From assembly GCA_035636095.1 (NCBI GenBank), contig DASPZU010000060.1:1-54213 (forward strand): a stretch of 54,213 nucleotides of DNA, given 5' to 3'. The notes below the pieces were generated by a model. It was not told the origin of the DNA. It saw only the letters and a list, made by a program, of their open reading frames with translations, and did no database searches. The DNA comes from Gp7-AA10 sp035636095. Its GTDB lineage: Bacteria > Acidobacteriota > Thermoanaerobaculia > Gp7-AA8. Positions 23,961 to 31,882 of this stretch are shown here, in pieces (the first letter of the stretch is position 1; each line of letters opens with the position of its first letter). A program made the position numbers and the translations under genes.

Positions 23961-24662
23961 ATGGCACACACCGGCCCCACCCTCGAAGGCCAAGGCGACA
24001 CCGACTACGAACGTTACGTTCGCGTGCCGGAGTTGCTTGCGCTCCAGAAAAAAACCAGCGAGCTGGCGCATCCGGAGGAAAGGCTGTTTCAGACGACGCA
24101 TCAGGCGGCGGAGCTGTGGCTGCATCAGGTCGACTACGAAATCGATCGGGCAGCGGAGATGATGCGCGACCATCAGCCGCACATCGCCGCCGACCTCCTC
24201 AATCGCTGTCGTCTGATCCTCGATCTTCTTCGCGAGCAGATCATCATCCTGGAGACGATGACGCCGGCCGACTATCACGTCATCCGGCTGGCATCACTCG
24301 GTCGCGGAAGCGGGCAGGAATCGCCGGGGTTCAACAAGTTGCTGGATGCCGGCAAACGGCTCTGGCCCGGCTTTCAGAGTCTGTTGAAGCGTCATTCGGT
24401 GACGTTGATCGAGCTGGAGCGTTCGCCCCGGGATCGCTACGAGCTCTTCCGGCTGGCGCAGACGATGATGGATTACGACGAGGCGTTCATGAAGTGGCGC
24501 TTTACGCATATGCGCCTCGCCTTTCGCATCATCGGATCGAAGGTCCTGTCGCTCAAGGGCGTGCCGGCATCGCAATTGGAGTCGGGAACGCGCGAGCCGC
24601 TCTTCCCCGAGCTGTGGGAAGCGATCAGCGCGCTGACCGACGAACATAAGCCGACATATTGA
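23961..24662 (+). CDS. Tryptophan 2,3-dioxygenase-like haem protein lacking the GTGGS loop
   Basis: A 233-residue member of the TDO superfamily. It retains the N-terminal YERYVRVPELLALQ, the distal-side TTHQAAELWLHQVDYEI with the active-site His, the segment LASLGRGSGQESPGFN, and the proximal haem-ligand region RFTHMRLAFRIIG, followed by LFPELWEAI. It lacks two classical substrate contacts: the Arg after the GSGxQS motif reads Asn, and the GTGGSSG loop is replaced by LSLKGVPAS. Authentic TDO turns tryptophan into N-formylkynurenine; here the substrate may be a different indole or aromatic. No kynureninase or formamidase is adjacent. Confidence 0.8.
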   Translation: MAHTGPTLEGQGDTDYERYVRVPELLALQKKTSELAHPEERLFQTTHQAAELWLHQVDYEIDRAAEMMRDHQPHIAADLLNRCRLILDLLREQIIILETMTPADYHVIRLASLGRGSGQESPGFNKLLDAGKRLWPGFQSLLKRHSVTLIELERSPRDRYELFRLAQTMMDYDEAFMKWRFTHMRLAFRIIGSKVLSLKGVPASQLESGTREPLFPELWEAISALTDEHKPTY

Positions 24663-24770
24663 TCGGGATGGTTTCCGCGGCGCCGGGGAGTGTGTCGAAC
24701 TGTCGAAAAGTCTGTGGAAAACGGACTCGATTTGGACGACAAAACTTTCGGTATCAGGCCTTAGGGTTGC

Positions 24771-24799
24771 TTGACGGTGCAAAACTCGATCGGTATATT
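24771..24799 (+). promoter_or_regulatory. Sigma-70 promoter for the TPR-TonB-Exb cluster
   Basis: TTGACG (24771-24776) and TATATT (24794-24799) are separated by exactly 17 nt. This is the clearest housekeeping promoter in the window. It lies in the 231-bp non-coding gap 24663-24893, which otherwise shows no gene or repeat, and leaves a leader of roughly 90 nt before the lipoprotein gene. Confidence 0.7.
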
Positions 24800-24893
24800 C
24801 GCTGGCCATTTGTCTGGAAAGGGCCGGCTCAAGCCCCCTGAGGCGCACTGCGCACGCTCTGCGACGATCACAACTGGAGAGTTAGATAAATAC

Positions 24894-25706
24894 ATGAAAC
24901 GGATGTTGTGCCTCATCGGGGCACTGAGTTTTTCCATTAGCCTGCTGGGCTGCGGCAAGATCAAGGCACGCAGTGAGATCAAGCAGGCAAACCTGGCTTA
25001 TGAGCACGAAGATTACGCCGGGGCGCTGGCCCACTACAGGCGAGCGCGCCAGATCGATGGGAGCTTTCCCGACCTCGACCGGCTGATCGGCTATTCCGAG
25101 ATCGGGCTCTACATTCCGGACAATAAGACGCCCAAGAACGAGGCCCACGCCGACGCCGCCATCGCCGAGCTTTCGAAATACCTGAGGAAACGGCCCAATG
25201 ATCGCATTGCCAGAGATGCCTTGATCAGCATGTACCTGACCGCGAATCGCACCTCGCAGGCGATTGATTATTTCCGGAACTATCTGACCGGGCATCCCGG
25301 CGACATTGAAGCCGTGAAATCCATCGCCACCCTTTACTCCAAGCAGGGCGATTTCAACGAATCGCTCAATTGGTACCAGAAGATCACCCTCCTCGATTCC
25401 AAGAACCCGGAAGCGTTCTATGTTTACGGGGTGGTCTGTTACGAAAAAGTGGCGAAGAATCCGCCGGCTGATGTAAATGAGAAGATGGCCATTCTCGAAA
25501 AGGGGAAAAACGCATTGATGCACGCCGTTGACCTGAAGCCCGATTACGCGGAAGCGATGGCCTACGTCAATCTGTTGTGGCGTCAGCAGGCGTTGATCGA
25601 TGCGACATCCGACCCTGTCAAAGCGCAGGACGATGTCAAGAAAGCCGACGAGTACCGCAGTCGCGCCATGGCAATCATCGCCCAACGCAAAGCCAGCAAA
25701 AAGTGA
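24894..25706 (+). CDS. TPR-repeat lipoprotein
   Basis: A 270-residue lipoprotein. The signal peptide ends in a clear lipobox, SISLLGCGK, so the mature protein is lipid-anchored. The mature part is made of tetratricopeptide repeats: NLAYEHEDYAGALAHYRRA, then DALISMYLTANRTSQAIDYF, IATLYSKQGDFNESLNWYQK and a degenerate repeat near residues 210-240. It precedes the tonB-exbBD genes, a common arrangement in which the lipoprotein is thought to organise outer-membrane or periplasmic partners. Start MKRMLCLIG was selected as the first Met of the signal peptide; GGAG lies about 14 nt upstream. Confidence 0.88.
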   Translation: MKRMLCLIGALSFSISLLGCGKIKARSEIKQANLAYEHEDYAGALAHYRRARQIDGSFPDLDRLIGYSEIGLYIPDNKTPKNEAHADAAIAELSKYLRKRPNDRIARDALISMYLTANRTSQAIDYFRNYLTGHPGDIEAVKSIATLYSKQGDFNESLNWYQKITLLDSKNPEAFYVYGVVCYEKVAKNPPADVNEKMAILEKGKNALMHAVDLKPDYAEAMAYVNLLWRQQALIDATSDPVKAQDDVKKADEYRSRAMAIIAQRKASKK

Positions 25707-25717
25707 AGAGTTAGACC

Positions 25718-26443
25718 ATGTTTGAATCGACCGTCATCGAATCGAAAAAGAGAAAAGTAGGCTTCCAGCGGCTGATCACGCTGCCGGTTTCGATCGGCCT
25801 CCATGCCGTCATCATCCTGGCCGTCGCGATCGGGGCGATCTGGAGCGTCTCATTTCCGACGAATTCGCCCGCGCAGATCGCGCAGTACGCGTTGGCCGCC
25901 GCCCCCCCGCCGCCCCCGCCACCTCCTCCGCCGCCACCCAAAGCTGCGCCACAGCCGGTGGTGCAGCATGTCGAGGTTCCCAGGAACATCCAGGAGATGG
26001 CCCCGACCGTGGTTCCGGAAAAGGTGCAGCCGGTGGCGGCTGCGCCGTCGACCTCGACTGCCGAAGGCGTAGAAGGCGGTGTCGAAGGCGGCATGCCGGG
26101 GGGCGTGGTGGGTGGAGTGGTGGGAGGCATACCCACGGAAGCGAAACCCGAAGCGCCGCTGCGCGTCGGCGGCGATATCAAAGCGCCCATCGTGATCAAT
26201 CGTGTCGAGCCCGTTTATCCGGAGGTCGCCCGCAAGGCGCGCATCTCCGGCATCGTGATCGTGGAATGCATCATCGACAAGGGCGGGAACGTGACCAATG
26301 TGCAGGTCCTCAAGCCGCTGCCGTTCGGTCTCGATCAGGCCGCCGTCGACGCCGTCAAACGCTGGAAGTTCAAGCCGGGAACCCTGAACGGTCAGCCGGT
26401 CGATGTCATCTTTAACCTGACTGTCAACTTCAAACTGAATTAA
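25718..26443 (+). CDS. TonB family energy transducer
   Basis: A 241-residue inner-membrane-anchored periplasmic protein that transmits proton-motive-force energy from ExbB/ExbD to outer-membrane receptors. One membrane helix (about residues 25-46, SIGLHAVIILAVAIGAIW) is followed by a proline tract of PPPPPPPPP type, a Gly/Val-rich spacer, and the TonB C-terminal domain: NRVEPVYPEVARKARISGIV, then AVDAVKRWKFKPGTLNGQPV. It forms an operon with the lipoprotein upstream (11-nt gap) and the exb genes downstream. Confidence 0.93.
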   Translation: MFESTVIESKKRKVGFQRLITLPVSIGLHAVIILAVAIGAIWSVSFPTNSPAQIAQYALAAAPPPPPPPPPPPPKAAPQPVVQHVEVPRNIQEMAPTVVPEKVQPVAAAPSTSTAEGVEGGVEGGMPGGVVGGVVGGIPTEAKPEAPLRVGGDIKAPIVINRVEPVYPEVARKARISGIVIVECIIDKGGNVTNVQVLKPLPFGLDQAAVDAVKRWKFKPGTLNGQPVDVIFNLTVNFKLN

Positions 26444-26450
26444 AGGCATC

Positions 26451-26473
26451 TCCGGCTGCGGCCGGACATTTTT
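26451..26473 (+). terminator. Terminator-like hairpin between tonB and exbB
   Basis: TCCGGC-TGCG-GCCGGA (26451-26466) is followed by CATTTTT. The stem is only 6 bp, so it is more likely a partial terminator or processing site that sets the ratio of TonB to ExbB than a full stop. A GGAGGGA ribosome-binding site for exbB follows. Confidence 0.5.
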
Positions 26474-26488
26474 GGAGGGAACTGAAAT

Positions 26489-27181
26489 ATGGATACCAGT
26501 CTTCCGGCCCTGTGGGCATCGATGACGTGGGGTGCCAAGGCCGTCGTCTTCATCATGTTGTTCATGTCGATCTTCTCGATCTGGGTGATGGTCGAACGCT
26601 ACATCACGTTCCAAAAGGCCAAGAACCAATCGCTCAAGCTTCTAGGCGCCCTTTCAAACGTCTTGACGCGCGGCGACTACCAGCAGGCGATCGACATCAC
26701 GAAGAAGTACAAAGAGAGCCACCTGGCCAAGGTCATCTCCGCCGGCCTGCTCGAATTCGAGGCCGCTCGACGCGATAAGCGCAACATCGATCCGGAAGTG
26801 CCGCTCGAAGCCGCACGCCAGGGCATGGACCGGACCGCGATGATCACCGTGGCCGAGCTCAAAGAAAACCTCGGCGTTCTGGCAACGATCGGCGCGACTG
26901 CACCGTTCGTCGGCCTGTTCGGAACGGTCATCGGAATCATGCACGCGTTTCAGAAGATGGCCACCTCGGGCGGCGGTATCGCGTCGGTGTCGGCAGGTAT
27001 CGCAGAAGCTCTCGTCACCACCGCGATCGGACTCGGCGTCGCAATCCCGGCGGTGTGGGCTTACAACTACTTCCAGAACCGCATCGATCGCTTCACGGTC
27101 GAGATGTCGAATTCCGGCTCCGAAATGGCGATTTATTTTCTGAAGGAAGGCAATGCTCAGTCAAAGTCATCGGTGGCATAG
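26489..27181 (+). CDS. exbB: MotA/TolQ/ExbB proton channel family protein
   Basis: A 230-residue inner-membrane proton-channel subunit. The N-terminal helix (about 17-38) is followed by a cytoplasmic loop, then the conserved channel helices LKENLGVLATIGATAPFVGLFGTVIGIMHAF (quoted in part) and SVSAGIAEALVTTAIGLGVAIPAVWAYNYF. It assembles with the two ExbD proteins encoded next and energises TonB. The GGAGG ribosome-binding site is strong. Its 3' end overlaps exbD by 29 nt. Confidence 0.93.
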   Translation: MDTSLPALWASMTWGAKAVVFIMLFMSIFSIWVMVERYITFQKAKNQSLKLLGALSNVLTRGDYQQAIDITKKYKESHLAKVISAGLLEFEAARRDKRNIDPEVPLEAARQGMDRTAMITVAELKENLGVLATIGATAPFVGLFGTVIGIMHAFQKMATSGGGIASVSAGIAEALVTTAIGLGVAIPAVWAYNYFQNRIDRFTVEMSNSGSEMAIYFLKEGNAQSKSSVA

Positions 27182-27608
27182 CTCGGTCGGAAAACTGACC
27201 AAGACGACGCTCAACGCGGACATCAACGTCACTCCGCTGGTCGATGTGTGCCTCGTGCTCCTGATCATCTTCATGGTCGTCACGCCCATGCTGCAGAAGG
27301 GCGTCCCGGTCAATCTGCCGGTGACCGAGGATCCGCAGAAGACGCCCGATACCGAGAAGCAGCTCCAGATCTCGCTCAAGAGCGACGGTACGGTTTACCT
27401 CGGCTCGACGGTCGTTCGAAAAGAGCAGGTGCAATCGGAGCTGGAACAGATTCACCAGCGCACGCCCGATCGCGAGATCGCGGTCAAAGGCGATCGGGCG
27501 GTGAAATACGGCGCGGTCCTCGACGTGATGAAGGCCTGCCGCGAAGTCGGATTCAACAACGTGGGTCTGATCGCACAGCCGAAGAGGACCCCGAATCAAG
27601 GAACTTAG
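27153..27608 (+). CDS. exbD: ExbD/TolR family protein, first copy
   Basis: A 151-residue single-span protein. The proton-path Asp is in NADINVTPLVDVCLVLLIIF (Asp of PLVDV), followed by a periplasmic domain with the family C-terminal fold (EIAVKGDRAVKYGAVLDVM). It pairs with ExbB. Its ATG lies within the exbB 3' end, so the two are coupled. A second ExbD follows after 2 nt. Confidence 0.93.
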   Translation: MLSQSHRWHSSVGKLTKTTLNADINVTPLVDVCLVLLIIFMVVTPMLQKGVPVNLPVTEDPQKTPDTEKQLQISLKSDGTVYLGSTVVRKEQVQSELEQIHQRTPDREIAVKGDRAVKYGAVLDVMKACREVGFNNVGLIAQPKRTPNQGT

Positions 27609-27610
27609 CA

Positions 27611-28018
27611 ATGCAAGTCGGTGGCGGCGGTTCACTACGCTCGGACATCAACGTCACGCCTCTGGTCGACGTCGTCCTCGTGCTTCTCATCATCTTCATG
27701 GTCATTACGCCGGTCGTGCAGATGGGATATCTGGTCAAGGTGCCGCCCAAGGCGCCCGCGAATCTGCCTCCCTCCGCGATTCAAGACCAGATCGTTTTGC
27801 GCCTCCTGCCTGAAGGGCGCATCTTCATCAACAAGGACGAGGTACCCGCCGACCTGTTCCCGCAGAAGATCCGCGAAGTTCTCCACGGTAACCCCAGCAA
27901 GATGATCTTTTTCCAGGGTTCGCCCGAGAACGACTACGAGACCACCATGAGGTTCCTCGACACGGCGCGCAGCAATGGAGCGCAGAACATAGGCATCATT
28001 GTGGAGGCGGCGCAGTAG
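27611..28018 (+). CDS. exbD: ExbD/TolR family protein, second copy
   Basis: A 135-residue paralogue of the preceding gene with the same membrane motif (SDINVTPLVDVVLVLLIIF). Its periplasmic half differs (KVPPKAPANLPPSAIQDQIV). Paired ExbDs are common in TonB systems of Acidobacteriota, Bacteroidota and Myxococcota and presumably form a mixed complex. The last 23 bp overlap the convergent doxX-family gene. Confidence 0.92.
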   Translation: MQVGGGGSLRSDINVTPLVDVVLVLLIIFMVITPVVQMGYLVKVPPKAPANLPPSAIQDQIVLRLLPEGRIFINKDEVPADLFPQKIREVLHGNPSKMIFFQGSPENDYETTMRFLDTARSNGAQNIGIIVEAAQ

Positions 28019-28466
28019 GGGCGGCCAGCGGCCGTCTGCGTCTGATCCATCGGTCTAACGACCACCGCCCCCCGCCCAGGAGCACCAGAGCCAACATTGC
28101 CGCCAGGACACTGAGCGGCAGCTCAATGCTGCGAATTGCCGCAAACACCTTATTCTTGCCGGCAGAGTCCGGATCGCGCAGCGCATCGGGAAGTTGAACG
28201 ACAAACGCGGCGACGAACATGGTCGCGGCCAGCAAAGCCGCGGCGATGCGGGTGAGCAGGCCGGCGATCAGAAGAAGGCCGCCGACAAGCTCACTGTAAG
28301 CGGCGACGTAGCCGAGAACCGTGGGGATGCCGTAGGAGGGGAGGCTTTGAGCGAAGGTCGCGACACCGCCCGAGCCGAAAACCTTGCTCCAGCCGTGCGG
28401 AATGAAAACCAGGCCGCACGCGAAGCGCAAGATGAGGGTCGCCGTGTCGCTGCGCCAACCGTTCAT
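27996..28466 (-). CDS. DoxX family membrane protein
   Basis: A 156-residue four-helix membrane protein. It has the family start TATLILRFACGLVFIPHGWSKVFG, a second helix segment AAYSELVGGLLLIAGLLTRIAA and a later helix pair around ALRDPDSAGKN. DoxX/SURF4-like proteins are linked to quinone or thiol redox but have no secure function. It is divergently transcribed from the CPBP gene with practically no intergenic space. Confidence 0.85.
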   Translation of the reverse strand: MNGWRSDTATLILRFACGLVFIPHGWSKVFGSGGVATFAQSLPSYGIPTVLGYVAAYSELVGGLLLIAGLLTRIAAALLAATMFVAAFVVQLPDALRDPDSAGKNKVFAAIRSIELPLSVLAAMLALVLLGGGRWSLDRWIRRRRPLAAPTAPPPQ

Positions 28467-28475
28467 TTTTTAGAG

Positions 28476-29243
28476 CTGCTCGGTCCGATCACGCTGTTCG
28501 TTTCTGTCTATCTTGCCACATTCCTCGCGATCGGCTACGCCATGATCGCGGTCGATCTTCGTTATCAGCAGTGGGCCGCGCTGCTGGCCGCGATGTGCGC
28601 CACGGCATTCACGGTTCGGATCATCGAGCGAGGCCGCTGGCGGCTCGGTCTCTTCGTTCCGCCGCAAATCGCCGCCATCGATTTCGTGCGCGGCGCTCTT
28701 TTGGCGACATTGCTGATTCTTTTCGCGGACGCGGCCTTGCTGTTCAACACAAATCTACGCCACGCGCGGGGCGCTGGATTTCCCTGGCTGGAGCTGATGG
28801 CGGTCTTCGCGCCGGCGGCCGTTCACGAGGAGCTCGTCTTTCGCGGATATCTGTTTCAAAAAATGCGAATGTGGAATCGCTTCGCAGCGATGGGCGTGAC
28901 CTCGATCGTCTTCGCGGTCCTGCATGGGACCAACCGCGGCATCACCATCGTCGCCGTCGTCAATCTCGTCATCGCAGGAATTCTTCTCGCGCTGGCCTAC
29001 GAGCGTTTCGAGCGCCTGTGGTTTCCGATCGGAATTCACCTGGCCTGGAATCTTCTCTCCGGCCCGATCCTCGGCTACCACGTCAGCGGCTATGTCGCGA
29101 ACTCGACAGTTCTTCGGGTGGTGGGGTCGGGCCCTCTGCTCGTGACTGGCGGCGCCTTCGGAATCGAGGGGAGCCTCTGGATGACTGCGGCAGAGCTGGG
29201 GGGCATTTTTTTGTTGCGGCGGACATTAAAGAGGGACGCATGA
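28476..29243 (+). CDS. CPBP family intramembrane metalloprotease, start uncertain
   Basis: An Abi/CAAX-type intramembrane protease with several helices. Motif 1 is EELVFRGYLF (Glu-Glu...Arg), motif 2 is VFAVLHGTNRG (His) and motif 3 is GIHLAWNLLSG (His), so the catalytic set is complete. Hydrophobic coding sequence begins at LELLGPITLFVSVYL, encoded from about 28470, but no in-frame ATG or TTG precedes it downstream of the divergent doxX start; GTG 28395 would put 70 bp on the opposite strand of doxX, and ATG 28542 would delete the first helix. CTG 28476 is given as the most compatible start. Its TGA overlaps the thiolase ATG (ATGA). Confidence 0.78.
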   Translation: MLGPITLFVSVYLATFLAIGYAMIAVDLRYQQWAALLAAMCATAFTVRIIERGRWRLGLFVPPQIAAIDFVRGALLATLLILFADAALLFNTNLRHARGAGFPWLELMAVFAPAAVHEELVFRGYLFQKMRMWNRFAAMGVTSIVFAVLHGTNRGITIVAVVNLVIAGILLALAYERFERLWFPIGIHLAWNLLSGPILGYHVSGYVANSTVLRVVGSGPLLVTGGAFGIEGSLWMTAAELGGIFLLRRTLKRDA

Positions 29244-30406
29244 AGAAAGAAATCGTCATCGTCAACGGAGCTCGGACGCCCATGGCCGAGTACAACGGCC
29301 ACTTCTCCGACATCTCCGCGATTGACCTCGGCGTGATCGCCGCCAAGGAAGCGCTGGCGAGGAGCGGATTCGCTCCCCAAGAAATCGATCACGTCATCGT
29401 CGGCAATGCGCTGCAGACTTCGGGCGACGCCATCTACGGCGCGCGTCACGTCGGTCTCAAGGCGGGCGTGCCGAAGGAAGTCCCGGCGCTGACGATCAAT
29501 CGCCTGTGCGGCTCGGGCATTCAATCGATCATCAACGGCGCGGAGCAGATCGAGTTGGGGGAGGCCACCACCATTCTCGCCGGCGGCATGGAGAACATGA
29601 GTCAGGCGCCGCACGTCATTCGAGGCGCGCGAAAAGGTCTTCGCCTCGGTCAGGGCGCACTGGAAGACTCGCTCATGGTCGCTCTGCTCGATTCGTACTC
29701 CGGCCTGTACATGGCGCAGACCTCCGACAACCTCGCGCGCAAGTACAACATCTCGCGCGAACAGCAGGATCAGTTCGCCCTGCGCAGCCAGCAGAAAGCG
29801 ACGGCCGCTCGCAGCGCGTGCCGGTTGAGCGAGGAGATCGTGGCGGTCACCGCCGGAAAAAATCAGGTCAAAGAAGACGATCACCTGCGTCCTGAGACAA
29901 CCATGGAAGGACTCGGTAAGCTGAAGCCGGCATTCGCGAAGGATGGATTCGTGACCGCCGGCAACGCCAGCGGCATCGTCGACGGCGCCGCCATGGTGAC
30001 GGTGACAACCGCCGAAAACGCGAAAGGAAAGAAGCCGCTGGGCAGGATCGTGTCGTGGGGCGTGGTGGGCTGCGATCCCGACATCATGGGCATCGGACCC
30101 GTTCCGGCGACGAAGATCGCGCTGAAGAAAGCGGGACTCGAGCTCGACGACATCGATCTCATCGAGATCAACGAGGCCTTCGCGGGTCAGATCCTGGCCG
30201 TGATCAAGGAGCTCGGCCTCGACACCGAAAAACTCAACGTCAATGGCGGCGCGATCGCGCTCGGCCATCCGCTGGCGGCGTCCGGAACGCGTCTCGTTCT
30301 GACGCTCCTGCACGAATTGCGGCGGCGTCAGAAGCGATACGGGCTGGCGTCGGCGTGCATTGGCGGCGGGCAGGGCATCGCCATGATCGTGGAGCGCGCG
30401 GCGTGA
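29240..30406 (+). CDS. Acetyl-CoA C-acyltransferase (thiolase)
   Basis: A 388-residue thiolase that condenses two acetyl-CoA or cleaves 3-ketoacyl-CoA. The active-site Cys is in NRLCGSGIQS (Cys90), the His in GGAIALGHPLAASGTR and the second Cys in ASACIGGGQGIAM. Length and motifs fit the acetoacetyl-CoA thiolase type. It would complete the beta-oxidation steps encoded at 5.1-6.7 kb but is 22 kb away. It is coupled by 4-nt overlaps to the CPBP gene upstream and an STN-like gene downstream. Confidence 0.94.
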   Translation: MKKEIVIVNGARTPMAEYNGHFSDISAIDLGVIAAKEALARSGFAPQEIDHVIVGNALQTSGDAIYGARHVGLKAGVPKEVPALTINRLCGSGIQSIINGAEQIELGEATTILAGGMENMSQAPHVIRGARKGLRLGQGALEDSLMVALLDSYSGLYMAQTSDNLARKYNISREQQDQFALRSQQKATAARSACRLSEEIVAVTAGKNQVKEDDHLRPETTMEGLGKLKPAFAKDGFVTAGNASGIVDGAAMVTVTTAENAKGKKPLGRIVSWGVVGCDPDIMGIGPVPATKIALKKAGLELDDIDLIEINEAFAGQILAVIKELGLDTEKLNVNGGAIALGHPLAASGTRLVLTLLHELRRRQKRYGLASACIGGGQGIAMIVERAA

Positions 30407-30729
30407 AAAAATACTGGATCATCCTGTTGATGATTTCGGCGCCGGCGTTCGCGGCTACTGAAAAGAAGATCGACCCGAAGCCGGTCGTCCGCGAAAAGTC
30501 GAAGGTAACTCTCGATGTCAAAGACGAAGATGTTCGCGACATTCTGAAGTCGATGCAGAAGCAGTGCGGCATCAAGAATCTCGCCATCGATCCGCAGGTG
30601 CAGGGGAAGGCCACGTTTTATCTCCGCGACGTTCCGTGCGCCGCGGCCTTCGATCTCGTGCAACGAGTGTTCGGTCTCCGAATTGTGACCTATTCGTCTT
30701 CGCTCAAGGCAGTCGAGAAGAGACCATAA
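30403..30729 (+). CDS. Small secreted protein with STN-like (secretin N-terminal) domain
   Basis: A 108-residue exported protein. Signal peptide VKKYWIILLMISAPAFA is followed by a single beta-alpha-beta domain, VTLDVKDEDVRDILKSMQKQ, then NLAIDPQVQGKATFYLRDVP and AFDLVQRVFGLRIVTYS. This resembles the secretin/TonB short N-terminal domain, but no secretin or barrel follows. GTG 30403 overlaps the thiolase TGA (GTGA). The acidobacterial setting may suggest a helper for a secretin elsewhere; this is inference. Confidence 0.78.
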   Translation: MKKYWIILLMISAPAFAATEKKIDPKPVVREKSKVTLDVKDEDVRDILKSMQKQCGIKNLAIDPQVQGKATFYLRDVPCAAAFDLVQRVFGLRIVTYSSSLKAVEKRP

Positions 30730-30749
30730 GGTAGACTGTCGCCCAACTC

Positions 30750-31469
30750 ATGATCTCACGCAGGGGGCTGAAGATCGCGACGCTGGTCGTCCTGGTTGGC
30801 GGTGTCGCGGCACTCTATTTTTCTCCGCTCCACAATTACTTCACGCGCGAAAATATCCTTCACGCGGTCGAACAGATGCGGGGCCTGTGGTACGGGCCGT
30901 TCGTGCTGATCATCGCGTATGGCGTGGGCTGCATTTTCGCGATCCCGGCCAGCGTGTTCATTCTGGCCGCCGGTGCCATCTGGGGCTGGAAGCTCGGCAC
31001 GGTCTACGCGATGTGCGGAGCGATGTTGGGCTCCAGTGCGTCCTATTTCGCGGGCCAGTTCCTCGGCGAAGGCGTTCTCGATCGCTTCGGCAAGATGGGA
31101 GAAGCCGTCTCGCGGCAGGTGAGTCGCAACGGCTTCGTTTCGCTTCTCATCGCCCGGCTGATTCCCGGTCCCCCCTTCGCGGTCTGGAACTACGCCGCCG
31201 GCATCGCCCGAATGAATTTCGGCGAATACTTTCTGGCCACACTCCTGGGCACGCTGCCGGCGCATCTGGTCTTCGCGTACTGCGCCGATGCGCTCTTCAA
31301 CGGAACGATGACCCAGGGCGATGCCGTCAAAAGATTGGCGATCGTGGCCGGCCTTCTGATCTCGATGATCGCCGTGACCGGACTTCTCAAACGCCGTTTC
31401 GCGAAGAAGGGTCTTACCGTGTCGGGGCAGCGGCTAGAGACTCCGCAATCCTCGCCTGCAGATCGTTGA
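30750..31469 (+). CDS. VTT/TVP38-TMEM64 (DedA-like) membrane protein
   Basis: A 239-residue membrane protein with the VTT domain: YGPFVLIIAYGVGCIFAIPASVFILAAGAIWGW (quoted in part), the re-entrant GAMLGSSASYFAGQFLG, then ARLIPGPPFAVWNYAAGIA and YFLATLLGTLPAHLVFAY. Relatives act in phospholipid scrambling or undecaprenyl-phosphate recycling. A TAGACT box lies 12 nt before the ATG. The C-terminal 56 bp overlap the convergent receiver gene, and the terminal hydrophilic tail is probably not conserved. Confidence 0.87.
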   Translation: MISRRGLKIATLVVLVGGVAALYFSPLHNYFTRENILHAVEQMRGLWYGPFVLIIAYGVGCIFAIPASVFILAAGAIWGWKLGTVYAMCGAMLGSSASYFAGQFLGEGVLDRFGKMGEAVSRQVSRNGFVSLLIARLIPGPPFAVWNYAAGIARMNFGEYFLATLLGTLPAHLVFAYCADALFNGTMTQGDAVKRLAIVAGLLISMIAVTGLLKRRFAKKGLTVSGQRLETPQSSPADR

Positions 31470-31791
31470 TGTCGAACGGCTTCCGCAGGATGGCGAAGAC
31501 GCGTCCGTCGGCGAGATTCTTCAGGTCTTTCTCAGCCATGGCGGTCACCACGATCACCGAGCGCTTCGCCATTCCCGGTTTCGCCCGATGCATCCAGGCC
31601 AGGACTTCGAATCCGCTCGCCGTCGGCATCATCAGATCGAGCAGGACGACATCGAAATCGCCTTCGCGCAAGGCGTCAATCGTCTCGCGGCCGTCGGCTG
31701 CGAATTCGATGGCGTGACCCGACCGGCGCAGAACTGCGCCGATCAGCGCGCGAACATCTGCGTCGTCCTCGGCGACCAACACGCGTGCCAT
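31414..31791 (-). CDS. Stand-alone response-regulator receiver protein
   Basis: A 125-residue CheY-like domain: RVLVAEDDADVRALI, acceptor Asp in VVLLDLMMPTASGFEV, switch VIVVTAMAEK and Lys in LRKPFD. ATG 31791 (MARVLVAEDD) was chosen over upstream codons. It resembles the receiver at 12973 in having an RKPFD segment and no output domain. It converges with the VTT gene with a 56-bp overlap. Confidence 0.9.
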   Translation of the reverse strand: MARVLVAEDDADVRALIGAVLRRSGHAIEFAADGRETIDALREGDFDVVLLDLMMPTASGFEVLAWMHRAKPGMAKRSVIVVTAMAEKDLKNLADGRVFAILRKPFDINDLQARIAESLAAAPTR

Positions 31792-31882
31792 GGAAGCGAA
31801 CCTCTTTCTCTCGCGGGAAACTGTATCATGAATATGCACAGGTAATTGTGCATCCCCGCTGTGCTACACTCAGCGATCCGGC

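Noticed and set aside
28194..28466. Upstream extension of the CPBP frame to TTG 28194 (349 residues)
   Set aside because: The extra residues are charged, low in similarity to any membrane N-terminus and are exactly antisense to the conserved DoxX N-terminal half.
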